A DNA stretch of 64,000 bases from DAOUJI01 sp965237875 (GCA_965237875.1 CBDEGP010000001.1:682001-746000), one strand, 5' to 3'. Counted from the first letter of the stretch, positions 18,943 through 28,605 are shown. The notes: generated by a model not told the origin, from the sequence alone. Made by a program: numbers and translations.

Positions 18943-19881
18943 TTAGCTACCGCCCCGGAGGCGCGGGTCCAGCACGTCCCGCAGAGCGTCGCCCAGCAGG
19001 TTCCAGGAGTACACCACGACGGCTATGGCCAGTCCAGGAAAGACCGCCAGCCAGGGACCGACGCCGACGTATTTCTTGGTGGCGCCGCGTAACATGCTGC
19101 CCCAGGACGGGACGTCGGGCCCCGCTCCTATGCCCAGGAAGCTCAGGGACGCCTCTGCGATGATGGCTATCGCCATGTGGAACGTGATGGCTACAATCCA
19201 GATGGCCACGACGTTGGGGACCATATGGCGCATTATAATGCGCACGGTCCCGGCGCCGACGGCCCTGGCAGCCAGCACGTAGTCCATCTCCTTGATGGCC
19301 AGCCCCTGAGAACGGATAATCCTCACGGTGGTCGGGATGAATAATATAGTCAGCGCAAGGATGACCTTGTTGATGGGGTCGGCCAGTAGAGGCAGTTCGG
19401 TGGTGCTCAACGCCGCCATCAGCGCTATGGCCAAGACCAGATACGGGAAGGCTATCATGGCGTCAACCAGCCGCTGCACCAGCAAGTCAGTGACGCCTCC
19501 GTAATAGGCGCTGGCCACCCCGATCAGCATCCCTATTGTGCAACCGGCAAAGGCGCTGATCAGGCCTACTCTCAGGGAGATCCTGGAGCCCGTGACCAGC
19601 CTGCTGAACACATCGCGGCCCAGCTCATCGCCTCCGAACAGCATTTCGCTGTTGGGAGAGGCGTAGGGGGCCGTGTAGTCAATGACATAGGGGTCCTGGG
19701 TCCGTATTTGAGGGGCAAATATCGCAACGATAATCAGAAGAATGGCGACCGTGGCCCCAGCGGCGCCCAGGGGCTTCGTTCTGACAAAGTTTAAGATGTG
19801 GCGCCAGAAGAGGATTCTTGGGCGCAGACCGTCCAGGCGCCGTTCTTGCAACGCCTCTCGAACTTCAGTTTGCTCACTCAT
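18943..19881 (-). CDS. Peptide ABC transporter permease, DppC-like
   Basis: 312 residues. Has the N-terminal OppC_N segment and first helix (LGAAGATVAILLIIVAIFAP), a periplasmic part with FGGDELGRDVFSRLVTGSRI, and the BPD_transp_1 core with EAA-type loop DYVLAARAVGAGTVRIIMRH and FLGIGAGPDVPSWGSMLR. It pairs with the upstream DppB-like permease (30 bp apart, same strand). It converges with the binding-protein gene. The nucleotide-binding subunits that the complex needs are not in this window. Confidence 0.92.
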   Translation of the reverse strand: MSEQTEVREALQERRLDGLRPRILFWRHILNFVRTKPLGAAGATVAILLIIVAIFAPQIRTQDPYVIDYTAPYASPNSEMLFGGDELGRDVFSRLVTGSRISLRVGLISAFAGCTIGMLIGVASAYYGGVTDLLVQRLVDAMIAFPYLVLAIALMAALSTTELPLLADPINKVILALTILFIPTTVRIIRSQGLAIKEMDYVLAARAVGAGTVRIIMRHMVPNVVAIWIVAITFHMAIAIIAEASLSFLGIGAGPDVPSWGSMLRGATKKYVGVGPWLAVFPGLAIAVVVYSWNLLGDALRDVLDPRLRGGS

Positions 19882-19911
19882 AGCTCATCAACGCCTTAGT
19901 GTCCGCTGCGA

Positions 19912-20871
19912 TCAGGCGTACCTGATTCGCGGGTTGAACCACGCGTAGAGAACGTCCACTATCAGGTTCAGCGCCAGTATCAACACAGTGATGAGTATTA
20001 CGATGGCCTGAACTTGAGGATAGTCACGGGTGGTAATGGCTTTAATCAGCAGACTCCCCATTCCCGGGATGTTGAAGATGGTCTCGATGATCACGGTGCC
20101 TCCCATGAGGCTTCCGAACTGGATGCCGGAGACGGTGATAACAGGCAACAAAGCGTTCTTCAATGTATGGCGCCAGATAACCGCTCTCTCCTCAAGCCCT
20201 TTGGCGCGGGCGGTGCGGATGTAATCCTCCCTGAACACCTCCAGGGTGGCCGAGCGGGTTATTCGCGCAATGTAGGCCATATTGCTCATGGCTAGAACCA
20301 TGGCTGGAAAGATAATCTGTTGGAGATTGCGAAGAGGGTCTTCCCACAAGTCTACGTAGGCCAGGGGAGGCAGCCAGCCAAAATAATTCGAGAGGAAATA
20401 AATTATAAGGACGCCGATCCAGAAATTGGGTAAAGCGATGCCGCTGATGGTAAGCACGCGCCCGGCATAGTCCAGCCAGGTGTCCTGGTTGACGGCCGAC
20501 ATCACTCCCAGGGGCACAGCCACCAATCCCGAAATCAACAGAGCAACAACCGTCAACTCGAGGGTGATCGGGAACTTTTGCTTAACGTCGGTCCACACCG
20601 GGGTCTCGAAGGTGAAGGAGTCCCCGAAGTCGAGTTGGACTACACCCCACAGCCACTTCCCATACTGGGTGATCAGGGGAACGTCGGTCCCCAGCTTGGA
20701 CCGCATCCTCGCCACGTCTTCTTGGCTGTATTCTTGAAGTCCACCAAATCCCGCGAGCTTATTGATCGCCGGGTCTCCGGGGACCAGCCGCAGCATTACA
20801 AAGACCAACGTGACCACAAGAAGCGCCGTGGGTATGAAAAGGAGGACCCGTTTTAGTATGTAGGCCTGCAT
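19912..20871 (-). CDS. Peptide ABC transporter permease, DppB-like
   Basis: 319 residues with the standard N-terminus MQAYILKRVLLFIPTALLVV and the DppB/OppB signature around VPLGVMSAVNQDTWLDYAGR and the EAA loop DYIRTARAKGLEERAVIWRH. GTVIIETIFNIPGMGSLLIK near the C-terminus is diagnostic. Six helices expected. First gene of the leftward permease pair; its promoter should lie in 20872-21000 but I see no obvious one. Confidence 0.92.
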   Translation of the reverse strand: MQAYILKRVLLFIPTALLVVTLVFVMLRLVPGDPAINKLAGFGGLQEYSQEDVARMRSKLGTDVPLITQYGKWLWGVVQLDFGDSFTFETPVWTDVKQKFPITLELTVVALLISGLVAVPLGVMSAVNQDTWLDYAGRVLTISGIALPNFWIGVLIIYFLSNYFGWLPPLAYVDLWEDPLRNLQQIIFPAMVLAMSNMAYIARITRSATLEVFREDYIRTARAKGLEERAVIWRHTLKNALLPVITVSGIQFGSLMGGTVIIETIFNIPGMGSLLIKAITTRDYPQVQAIVILITVLILALNLIVDVLYAWFNPRIRYA

Positions 20872-21023
20872 CTCGGCGTCACCTATTGGCCAAAAGGGTC
20901 CGCGCAGAAGAGGGGTTGGGCAAAACTATCATATCCCATCGGCGCTGTCAATGAGCGCACTCGTTGGGGAGGGCCGTGTACATTGCGCGATTTCGTATGA
21001 GTGTGCGCCTGGATACAGCACGA

Positions 21024-21926
21024 CTAGGCGGAGGTTGAGGACGGCGCGGTCGGCAAGTTGACGCCGGGCGTCTTGGTATGGATACGAAAGAGGGACCGCG
21101 GGGTCGTAATGAAGAGGGTCTTGCGGTCATCGCCGCCCCAGCCGCAGTTGGTGGTCTGTCCGCCAGTCACGATCGTTCCCAGATGCTTGCCCGAGGGGTC
21201 GAGAACCCAGACGCCTCCAGGGCCGACACAGTAGAGGTTCCCCTCCACGTCCACCTTGATGCCGTCGGGGACGCCACTCAGATCGCTCTCGAACGTCTGA
21301 AGAACCCGGGCGGTCTCCAGGTCCAGCAATCCCAAGTCATTCACACCGAAGGCTCGGAGGCGCCTGCCCCAGGTCTCGACTACGTAGAGGACTTTCTCAT
21401 CAGGAGAAAAAGCCAGTCCGTTTGGGTAGATAAAGTCGCCGACAAGCAAGGTCATGGTGCCGAGGTCCGCTGACAATCTGTATACCCCGGAGCAGTCCAT
21501 TTCGAGTTCTTCCGGCGGGACGCCCCTGTTTGGATCGGTGAAGTATATGCTCCCGTCGGACTTGACAACCACGTCGTTGGGCCGGTTCAACCGGGCGCCC
21601 TTATACCTATTGGCCACAACGGTGACATCGCCCGCGGGCTCTAATCGCGTAACCCGTCGGCTCGCGTGCTCGCAGGCTATCAGGCGCCCATGTGTGTCGC
21701 GGGTCAGCCCGTTGGCCTCATTGGTGGGTTTGTGGAACTCCGTTACACCCTCTTCGGATGTCCACTTCATTCTGCGGTCGCCTCGGACATCGTTAAAAAG
21801 GAGATAGCTTCCCTCTTGATACCAGATGGGACCCTCGGCCAGTTGGTATCCTGAGCTTAACTCCTCCACCTCTTGTTCGGGGTCCAGGAGCCGGTCTAGC
21901 TCGGGAGAAACACGTTGGATGGACAT
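21024..21926 (-). CDS. SMP-30/gluconolactonase-like beta-propeller hydrolase
   Basis: 300 residues from ATG 21926 (MSIQRVSPELDRLLDPEQ), preceded by AAAGGAG. The family's metal-binding landmarks are present: the acidic residue in LAEGPIWYQ, RPNDVVVKSDGSIYFTDPN (Asn and Asp ligands), YPNGLAFSPDEKVLYVVET and the general-base Asp in SGVPDGIKVDVEGNLYCVGP. Members hydrolyse sugar lactones (gluconolactonase) or related esters in the cytoplasm or periplasm; no signal peptide is seen. It sits between the peptide permeases and IS copy 2, inside the IS-flanked segment. Confidence 0.88.
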   Translation of the reverse strand: MSIQRVSPELDRLLDPEQEVEELSSGYQLAEGPIWYQEGSYLLFNDVRGDRRMKWTSEEGVTEFHKPTNEANGLTRDTHGRLIACEHASRRVTRLEPAGDVTVVANRYKGARLNRPNDVVVKSDGSIYFTDPNRGVPPEELEMDCSGVYRLSADLGTMTLLVGDFIYPNGLAFSPDEKVLYVVETWGRRLRAFGVNDLGLLDLETARVLQTFESDLSGVPDGIKVDVEGNLYCVGPGGVWVLDPSGKHLGTIVTGGQTTNCGWGGDDRKTLFITTPRSLFRIHTKTPGVNLPTAPSSTSA

Positions 21927-22120
21927 TCTAGTCTCCTTTGTCGATGCATCCCGGGAATGACGGCGGACAGCCCGGTCTGTGCCGGGTCCGGCAGGAGTGT
22001 GAGAGACGATAGCACACTCCAAGACATTGCATCAACTTCTAGTTGGACATTCCCCTCTCCCCTGACCGTTCCCGATTAACCGCATTCCACCTCAAGTTTG
22101 AGCGTCAAAGATGCGGCGGG

Positions 22121-23946
22121 CCAGCCCAAATCCACCGTCTAAACTAGCGCCGAGGCGTCTGGGGGCGAGATTTGGGTGATGGGAGGCGTTGGGGAGGGGT
22201 TCTGGCGGAGGCGATAGCGGCCTGAGGATTGTTTCGGAGGGCAAAAGGCGTTTGGGGCGGGCGTTTGGGCGAACGCAGGCCGCAAAACACCTTCGGCGCC
22301 CGGCCGGGTCCGATTTTGGAGGCCCTGGGGACCGGTGCGGGCCGGTCAGCCTCCCGGAGGCCCGTGGGCGAGGGCGAGGATTCTTCGCCGCGCCGCCGCC
22401 AGCAGCCCGTATAAGGGGTGGCCCCGGCTCAGATTGATGATAAGAGTCCTGGAGCGCCGGACCGCCCGTCCCGGCAGGGAGATGACCCCGAAGCGGACCG
22501 CCTTCATCCGTTTGCTCACCCACTCGCCGCCCAACACCAGCCGCTTCATCGCCGAGTTCAGGTTGAAGGCCAGCGCCGTTATGGCCCACCAGGCGGCGTT
22601 GGCCCCAAACAGGCCCGACGGCAGCCGGCCCCCGGCCAGAGTCTTCCTTCAGCGCCGCATGCACTTCCTCACCTTTACCGCACCTCTGTCTGTACCACCA
22701 CACCAACTCATCTCCAGGCAGACCTCGGTTGGCTGCCACTCCAAAGACCTTGTACCAGCCCCCGTCACCCATCTCCATGATGGGGACTGACAGATCTCCC
22801 ATTCCAGGCAGCGATGGGTTCCGCAGCGGCTCCCTGACGGCGATGAAGCGGCAGTTGGGGCTGTTCTTGGAGTGTCCTATCCAGTTGGGTACGAAGTTCA
22901 CCTCCGCCCATTGTTGGCCTGTATCCACCCGGCGCTCGCCCACCTCCCGGTGCAGCGTCTGCCACTCTTCCTCGGCAACCTCAGACACCGCACGTCTGAA
23001 CTCAGCCGTCACGTCAACGCCCACCGCAAACTCTATCACTCCGAAGCGCTCGTCTCCGCCCTCGGCGCAATGCCTCAACAACTCCTGCTGATACCCGGCC
23101 GTGTCCGACCTAAGCATGACCTTGTTGACCCCCGCGGGCAGATGGCCCAGCGCTTCCTTCAGCGCCCGCAACTGCTGATGGCCCGCAGGCACGTTGCCGT
23201 CCCGGAACTCCGTGTGCACCACCAAATCGGCTTCTGCCCAATAGGTCGTCAGCGGCTGATACGCCTTGTGCTTCTTGTAGCAGTAGAGCGCCTCCTCCTT
23301 GGGGTCTCGATCAGGGTCGCATCCATGTCCAACGTTGCCTGCTTATGCTGGGCGTGACTCTGGACGAAGCCCACCAGGTCGGCGTTGACCTTCCTAAGAC
23401 CAAGCAGAGCCTGGTTCGCGGCCGGTATGAACGCCGTGTGCGCCTCCCGACGCTCCTCCTCTCCGGCGTCGTGGAACATTGAGAGACACCGGAACACCGC
23501 CGAGGCCGACGGCACACTCCGGCGGCGCTCCTTGCGCCGCATCCCGCGGCTCTCCGCCAGCCTCAACATACGCCCCAGGCCCTCATCCTTCTCCAGGACC
23601 CTCAGGTCGTCCACCGATTCCCCGCCTGCCAGGTTCAGCAAAGCCAGCGAGGTGATCATCTGCCCATCGGTCCAGCCCCGCTTCCCTTCCTTGACGCCCA
23701 CGTGACGGCGGAAAGACTGAGGCAAACCGGCAACCTGCGCCAGGTCCAGGTAGGTTGCCATTCCCGACAGGGCCGTCATCCCGGTGGAACTCTTCTCCTC
23801 GGCGTACTGGAAAGGCAATGCTCCCTGCGGCATAATGGTTGCACCTCGTTGGCGATGGTTTTGTATTTGCACTTGCCATCATAGCCAACTTCACAGCCGG
23901 CTCCAACGAGGTGTTTCTGCCCTTTTTGACGGTGGATTTGGGTTGC
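22121..23946 (-). mobile_element. Insertion sequence, IS1380-like, copy 2 (decayed, inverted)
   Basis: Ends are inverted repeats: CCCAAATCCACCGTC at about 22125-22139 and GACGGTGGATTTGGG at 23928-23942. Opposite orientation to copy 1, 5.5 kb away. The sequence between transposase stop and left end (~22140-22345) is non-coding. Confidence 0.8.
22346..23833 (-). pseudogene. IS1380-like transposase, two frameshifts
   Basis: Starts MPQGALPFQYAEEKSSTG at 23833. Codon 33 is Gln here. The same -1 shift as in copy 1 occurs at about 23300-23310. A second shift from one extra base near 22635-22642 (ACTCTGG where copy 1 has ACCTGG) puts the last ~95 residues (ending LAHGPPGG) in another frame. The out-of-frame extension running to 22092 is an artefact of that shift. 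Confidence 0.85.
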
Positions 23947-24039
23947 CCCTCGGTAACCTCTACTTTTGACGCAACACGTCTCGTGTACTCGCTCAGCGCA
24001 TATGAGGCGGGTGCAAAACGGGCGTTCGGAAGCCGGCGG

Positions 24040-25809
24040 TTATTGCTCCAGGTCCCTTTTCCGCTGGACCTCTTCCTCCATCCTGGCCAGAAGGTCGTCC
24101 AGGGACATGGCTCCCAGGTCCTCTTCGCTTCTCAAACGCACGGAAGCTGCGTCCTTCTCCACTTCCCGGTCGCCCACCACCAGCATGTAGGGGATTTTTT
24201 GAGTCTGTGCGTTACGAATCTTCAGGTTCATGCGCTCGTTGCGGGAGTCTACGTTGACCCTGAAGCTTCGCTCCTCCAGGAGCTTTCGTATCCCGTTGGC
24301 GTACTCGATATGCCGGTCGGCGATGGGTATGACCACGGCCTGCACCGGAGCAAGCCATAGGGGAAATGCGCCGTTGTAGTGCTCTATCAACACACCCAGA
24401 AACCGCTCCATGGAGCCCAGGATCGCCCTATGCACCATGTAAGGCTGCCGCCTCTCGCCGTCGGAGGACTCGTAGGTCAGGGCAAAGCGTTCCGGAAGGT
24501 TGAAGTCGAATTGGAACGTCGAACATTGCCACTCGCGTCCGATGGCGTCTCGAATCATGACGTCGATCTTGGGACCGTAGAAGGCCCCGCCGCCCTCATC
24601 CACGTCATAGGCGATGCCTTTGGCGTGCAGGGCCGCGGCCAGGGACCTCTCAGCGTGGTCCCATAGCTCCAGGTCGCCCACGTACTTCTCCGGCCGGGTG
24701 GACAGGTAGATATTGCGGTCTTCGAAGCCAAAGGTGTCCAGCAACTCGAAGGCGAGGTCCAGAATTCCCATCACTTCCGATTCCACCTGGTCCGGCGTAC
24801 AGAAGATGTGGGCGTCGTCCTGGGTGAAACCACGCACCCTCATCAGCCCGTGGAGGACTCCGCTGCGTTCGTAGCGGTATACGGTCCCCAGTTCTCCCAG
24901 GCGCATGGGGAGGTCACGGTAGCTCCGCAGGTCCGAGCGGTAGACCATTATGTGGAAGGGGCAGTTCATGGGCTTCATGAAGTAGTCCTGACCGTCCACG
25001 TCGATGGGTGAGTACATATTGTCTGAGTAGAAGTCCAGGTGTCCACTGGTCTGCCAGAGCCGGGCGCGCCCTATGTGGGGCGTGTACACAACCTCGTAAC
25101 CGTGTCTGTAATGGAGGGTCCTCCAATAGTCCTCGACGATGGCGCGGACCCTGCCGCCCTTGGGGTGCCATACAATCAGCCCCGGCCCCAGCTCCTCGTG
25201 AATGGAGAAGAGGTCCAACTCTCTGCCCAAGCGCCTGTGGTCCCGTTTGGCGGCCTCTTCCAGGCGGTGAAGATGGTCGTCGAGGGCTTCCTGGCTCTCG
25301 AATGCGGCGCCGTAGATGCGTTGCAGCATGGGGCGTCGTTCGTCGCCCCTCCAGTATGCGCCGGCCACCGAGAGGAGCTTGAAGGCGGATATCTTCCCGG
25401 TGGACTCGACGTGGGGGCCTTGGCAAAGGTCGGTGAAGCTCCCGTGGCGGTACACGGACAACTCCTCGTCGGGAGGTATTTCATCTATGAGTTCCAGCTT
25501 GAAGGGTTGGTCTGAGGAGACGTCTTTAGCTTCTTCACGGCTCATAGCCTGGCGCACGAAGGGGAAGTCGGAGTCGATGCGTTCGTGCATGACGGCCTCG
25601 ATCCGCTCCAGGTCCTCGGGAGTGAAGGGGCGGGCCACCTGAAAGTCGTAGTAGAACCCGTCGTCCGTGGGGGGGCCGATGCCCACCTTGGCCTCGGGAA
25701 ACAGTTGTAGAACAGCATCGGCCATGACGTGAGCAGCCGAGTGGCGCATGCGGCGTCTCAGGTCGCCCAATTCCTCTTCCGTGTGGTTGTGGCTGTGCAT
25801 TTCAGGCAT
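24040..25809 (-). CDS. thrS: Threonyl-tRNA synthetase lacking the TGS domain
   Basis: 589 residues. It begins directly in the editing (tRNA_SAD) domain: RMRHSAAHVMADAVLQLFPE with the HxxxH zinc/editing motif, and DGFYYDF. The class II catalytic core follows with motif 2 (FRYERSGVLHGLMRVRGFTQ-like), GGAFYGPKIDVMIRDAIGRE and motif 3 (HRAILGSMERFLGVLIEHY), then the anticodon-binding domain. Most bacterial ThrS proteins are ~640 residues with an N-terminal TGS domain, which is absent here; the first ATG (MPEMHSHNHTEEE) supports this. It charges tRNA-Thr. Its 3' end lies 95 bp from IS copy 2. Confidence 0.95.
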   Translation of the reverse strand: MPEMHSHNHTEEELGDLRRRMRHSAAHVMADAVLQLFPEAKVGIGPPTDDGFYYDFQVARPFTPEDLERIEAVMHERIDSDFPFVRQAMSREEAKDVSSDQPFKLELIDEIPPDEELSVYRHGSFTDLCQGPHVESTGKISAFKLLSVAGAYWRGDERRPMLQRIYGAAFESQEALDDHLHRLEEAAKRDHRRLGRELDLFSIHEELGPGLIVWHPKGGRVRAIVEDYWRTLHYRHGYEVVYTPHIGRARLWQTSGHLDFYSDNMYSPIDVDGQDYFMKPMNCPFHIMVYRSDLRSYRDLPMRLGELGTVYRYERSGVLHGLMRVRGFTQDDAHIFCTPDQVESEVMGILDLAFELLDTFGFEDRNIYLSTRPEKYVGDLELWDHAERSLAAALHAKGIAYDVDEGGGAFYGPKIDVMIRDAIGREWQCSTFQFDFNLPERFALTYESSDGERRQPYMVHRAILGSMERFLGVLIEHYNGAFPLWLAPVQAVVIPIADRHIEYANGIRKLLEERSFRVNVDSRNERMNLKIRNAQTQKIPYMLVVGDREVEKDAASVRLRSEEDLGAMSLDDLLARMEEEVQRKRDLEQ

Positions 25810-25949
25810 ATCTTGACTTCAGTGTTTCTTCCGGGGATTTCAGGCGAGGGCGCAACCCTGCCAAGGATTCAAGTATAGCATGGGAGCGCCTTGATTAGAT
25901 GCGTGGGGTATTGCAGCAACCCCGTTTTCATTCGGAGTCGGGGGCGGTT

Positions 25950-26978
25950 TTAGGGAAAGTCGGGGAGGGACCTGGGCCATCCCGGGGCGTCGGTGACCGT
26001 GCATTCTCCGGCCCGCTTGTCTTCCCGCAGGGCCTTGAATATGGGGTAGCCCAGGATTCCGTCTTCGGTGAACTCGCCGTACTCCACCTGGCAGACCTGT
26101 TCGGGGCGGCACCAGAAGATGAACCTGGGGATTGCGGGCGTGGAGCGGAAGGGGCAGTCCTCGATGTGGGACGCCTGGAGCTCTGATGAAAGCTCTTTGG
26201 TCGCCTGCTTGGAGATGCCCTCCAATACCTGGCCGACGTAACGAAAGCCGCCGTCCTCATCGTAGAGGCCCAGCAGGAGCGATCCGAAAGGCTGCTCCTT
26301 ACGGGCAGCGCCTGCAAGCGTCCCGCCGCCGAACGTATACCCTGCGATCACGAACTCCGATTCTCTTACGCGTTTTACCTTGAGCCAGTCCCGGCTGCGT
26401 CTTCCCGGAAGGTACAGGCTGGACTTCTCCTTGGCGAGAATGCCCTCCAGACCTAGCTCACAGGTGGCGTGGAAGAAGGACTTGCCGTCGCTTTCGATGT
26501 AGTTGGACTGTTGAACGACCTCGCTGGGCGCCAAGAGGTCGTTCAACAAGGCTTTGCGCCCAACAAGAGGCAGACCCATCACGGGCTGAGAGCCCGCGTA
26601 AAGCAGGTCAAAGGCGATGAAGTGAACCGGGTTGCTGCGACTCCCTCTGCCCTCCGGGACTCCCAGGCGTTGCTCAAGACGGAGATAGCTGGGACGCGCC
26701 CGGTCGTCCAGGCACACCAACTCGCCGTCCAGGATTACACCGTCCCCTTTGATCTGGCGGGGGAGCTTGGACAGCTCGGGAAACCGTTGAGTGATGTCCC
26801 GAGAGTTGCGGTCCAGCAGCTTGAGGGCGCCGTTATGGACAAGAGCCATCGCACGGATGCCGTCCCACTTGAGCTCGAAGAGATGATCGGAAGAGTCGAA
26901 AGGACTGTGGGCGAGACGGGCCAACATAGGTCTCAGGGTCTGTGGGAGGCTCCCAGAGACTGCTTGGCGAAGCGACAT
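25950..26978 (-). CDS. ATP-dependent DNA ligase (LigD-ligase-domain type)
   Basis: 342 residues from ATG 26978 (MSLRQAVSGSLPQTLRPMLA). The adenylated lysine motif is ELKWDGIRAMA (~residues 36-45), followed by DRNSRDITQRFPEL, ILDGELVCLD (motif III), FIAFDLLYA, EGILAKEKSSLYLPGRRSRD (motif IV) and WLKVKR (motif V), then an OB-fold with YTFGGGTLAGAARKEQPFGS. This matches stand-alone LigC/LigD-like ligases used in repair and end joining. No Ku or LigD polymerase/nuclease gene is in the window. It is transcribed divergently from the Y-family gene, with a LexA-like site between them. Confidence 0.92.
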   Translation of the reverse strand: MSLRQAVSGSLPQTLRPMLARLAHSPFDSSDHLFELKWDGIRAMALVHNGALKLLDRNSRDITQRFPELSKLPRQIKGDGVILDGELVCLDDRARPSYLRLEQRLGVPEGRGSRSNPVHFIAFDLLYAGSQPVMGLPLVGRKALLNDLLAPSEVVQQSNYIESDGKSFFHATCELGLEGILAKEKSSLYLPGRRSRDWLKVKRVRESEFVIAGYTFGGGTLAGAARKEQPFGSLLLGLYDEDGGFRYVGQVLEGISKQATKELSSELQASHIEDCPFRSTPAIPRFIFWCRPEQVCQVEYGEFTEDGILGYPIFKALREDKRAGECTVTDAPGWPRSLPDFP

Positions 26979-27056
26979 GACCCAAGAGTATACATAACGA
27001 AAGTGTGAAGTCAACCTATTTCGCTTCTTGACCAACTGCACGTCGCCATTCCGCCG

Positions 27057-27085
27057 TTGACAATAGAACATTTGTACGATACCAT
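27057..27085 (+). promoter_or_regulatory. Promoter with embedded LexA-like box
   Basis: TTGACA (27057-27062), 17-bp spacer, TACCAT (27080-27085). Inside the spacer, GAACATTTGTAC (27066-27077) differs at one base from the Gram-positive LexA core GAAC-N4-GTTC. It lies between divergent DNA-repair genes. Confidence 0.5.
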
Positions 27086-27124
27086 TGCGGCATTCCATAT
27101 TCGGAACAGGATGAATAAGACAAA

Positions 27125-28369
27125 ATGGCCTCAGAGAGTGCAGCGTCCTACACCGGAACGGTCCATGCCGGAGCGCCCGGCGGCAGAGCGAAGATAGCCT
27201 GCATGCTCATAACCCATCTGCCTGTCAAGGAGGAACTGAGGCGGCGTCCTGACCTGCGCCGCAAGCCCGTCATAGTGACCATACGCTCCGAGAGAGGCCC
27301 TGTGGTCCTGGACAGGTCCCCGGAAGCGGAGGGTGTCCTTGCCGGTATGCCTCTGTCCGAAGCCCTGTCCCGTTGCGAGGGCGCCGCCCTCATAGAGGCC
27401 GATGAGGCCCACTACCGGGACGTCTTTGACGGCGTGGTGGCGGGGCTGCTTCAGAGGAGCCCCTCGGTGGAAAGGTCCGATCCCGACTGTGCGTATGTGG
27501 ACATTCAGGGCTTGGAGACCGTTTACGGCGATGAGGCCGGGACCGCAGCAGCTCTGCTGCGATCAGCGCCTGAAGAGCACTATCCCCGGATTGGGCTGGC
27601 TGAGTCCAAGTTTCCCGCCTACGTGGCGGCGGTGACGAGCCGGCCGGGCGGGGCCACAAAGGCGCCTGGCGACGTGGCTGGATTCTTGAAGGACCTGCCC
27701 GTGGACTTTCTTCCGATGTGCTGGGAAAACAAGTCCAGGCTCCGCCGCTTCGGGCTCCTGACCATGGGTCAAGTGGCGGCCCTGTCCGTGGGGTCTATTC
27801 AGGCCCAGTTCGGCCCCGAGGGCAGAGTGGCTTGGGAGCTCTCCAACGGAATCGATTCCAGCTGGCTGACGCCCGTGGGCCAGGAGGAGGAGGTCAGCGA
27901 ATATGCGACCTTCCCATCGCCGACTGTCACTCTGCGCACCATCGTTCCTGTCGTCGACATGCTGCTGGGGAGGACTTTGGCTCATCCGGCGGTGCGGGGC
28001 AGGTATGTACGCGGTGTGACGGTGGAGTCCAAGGTCCTCCACAAACCTATCTGGACGAGAAACTTTACTTTCAAGAACCCTGTCAACAACAGAGGCAGGG
28101 CCCTGGCGGTCCTCAAGTCGGGCCTGGAGGCGTCCGACATACCGGGACCTCTGGAGGATATGAGACTGACCCTCTCCGGAGTCACCGGGGAGTCGGGCAT
28201 GCAGGCGAGTCTATTCGCAGGCATCAGAAAGCAGGAGCAACTCCGTGAGATGATGCGGCATCTGGAGGTGCGTCTGAGACAACAGCCTCCCATCTACAAA
28301 GCAATGGAGTTGGAGCCGTGGTCAAGGATTCCCGAACGAAGAAGCGCCCTGGTCAGATTCGAGCCCTGA
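27125..28369 (+). CDS. Y-family DNA polymerase-like protein (ImuB-like)
   Basis: 414 residues resembling Y-family polymerases: palm/finger features KPVIVTIRSERGPVVLDRSP, AGMPLSEALSRCEGAALIEA and YVDIQGLETVYGDEAG, a helix-hairpin-helix region (LRRFGLLTMGQVAALS) and a little-finger domain. The catalytic SIDE/D-E pair of DinB is replaced (DPDCAYVDIQGLETV), and the conserved first metal aspartate near the N-terminus is not evident (ACMLITHLPVKEEL). This is the pattern of ImuB, a catalytically dead partner in mutasome complexes. No ImuA or DnaE2 is adjacent. Probably SOS-induced through the box upstream. Confidence 0.8.
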   Translation: MASESAASYTGTVHAGAPGGRAKIACMLITHLPVKEELRRRPDLRRKPVIVTIRSERGPVVLDRSPEAEGVLAGMPLSEALSRCEGAALIEADEAHYRDVFDGVVAGLLQRSPSVERSDPDCAYVDIQGLETVYGDEAGTAAALLRSAPEEHYPRIGLAESKFPAYVAAVTSRPGGATKAPGDVAGFLKDLPVDFLPMCWENKSRLRRFGLLTMGQVAALSVGSIQAQFGPEGRVAWELSNGIDSSWLTPVGQEEEVSEYATFPSPTVTLRTIVPVVDMLLGRTLAHPAVRGRYVRGVTVESKVLHKPIWTRNFTFKNPVNNRGRALAVLKSGLEASDIPGPLEDMRLTLSGVTGESGMQASLFAGIRKQEQLREMMRHLEVRLRQQPPIYKAMELEPWSRIPERRSALVRFEP

Positions 28370-28605
28370 ATCTGCCGGACAGGGTGGAGGTGGAAGAGGA
28401 TGATGAGGGCGGTCCTATAGCGGTGGGCCTGGGTCCGAGGAGGCGGAAAGTGGCCTCCATCGAGGACGTGTGGGAGGTTGAGGACGAGTGGTGGCGGCCC
28501 AGGCCCATATCCCGCAGGTACTTCCAGGCGCTCCTGGAAGAAGGCCCTCCGGTGACTCTCTTCCAGGACAAAGTGGACGGCCTCTGGTACAAACAGCGGG
28601 CCTGA
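28318..28605 (+). CDS. DUF6504-like small protein downstream of the Y-family gene
   Basis: 95 residues from GTG 28318, overlapping the end of the Y-family gene by about 50 bp in another frame. The C-terminal half, IEDVWEVEDEWWRPRPISRR and TLFQDKVDGLWYKQRA, matches what I recall of DUF6504 proteins, which are encoded next to DinB/ImuB-type genes in other phyla. Its function is unknown. Overlap and context suggest translational coupling and a role in the same translesion complex. Confidence 0.75.
   Translation: MVKDSRTKKRPGQIRALNLPDRVEVEEDDEGGPIAVGLGPRRRKVASIEDVWEVEDEWWRPRPISRRYFQALLEEGPPVTLFQDKVDGLWYKQRA

Noticed and set aside
22092..22345. Long C-terminal extension of the copy-2 transposase
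   Set aside because: It is an out-of-frame read after the extra base near 22640; the true frame ends at 22346.
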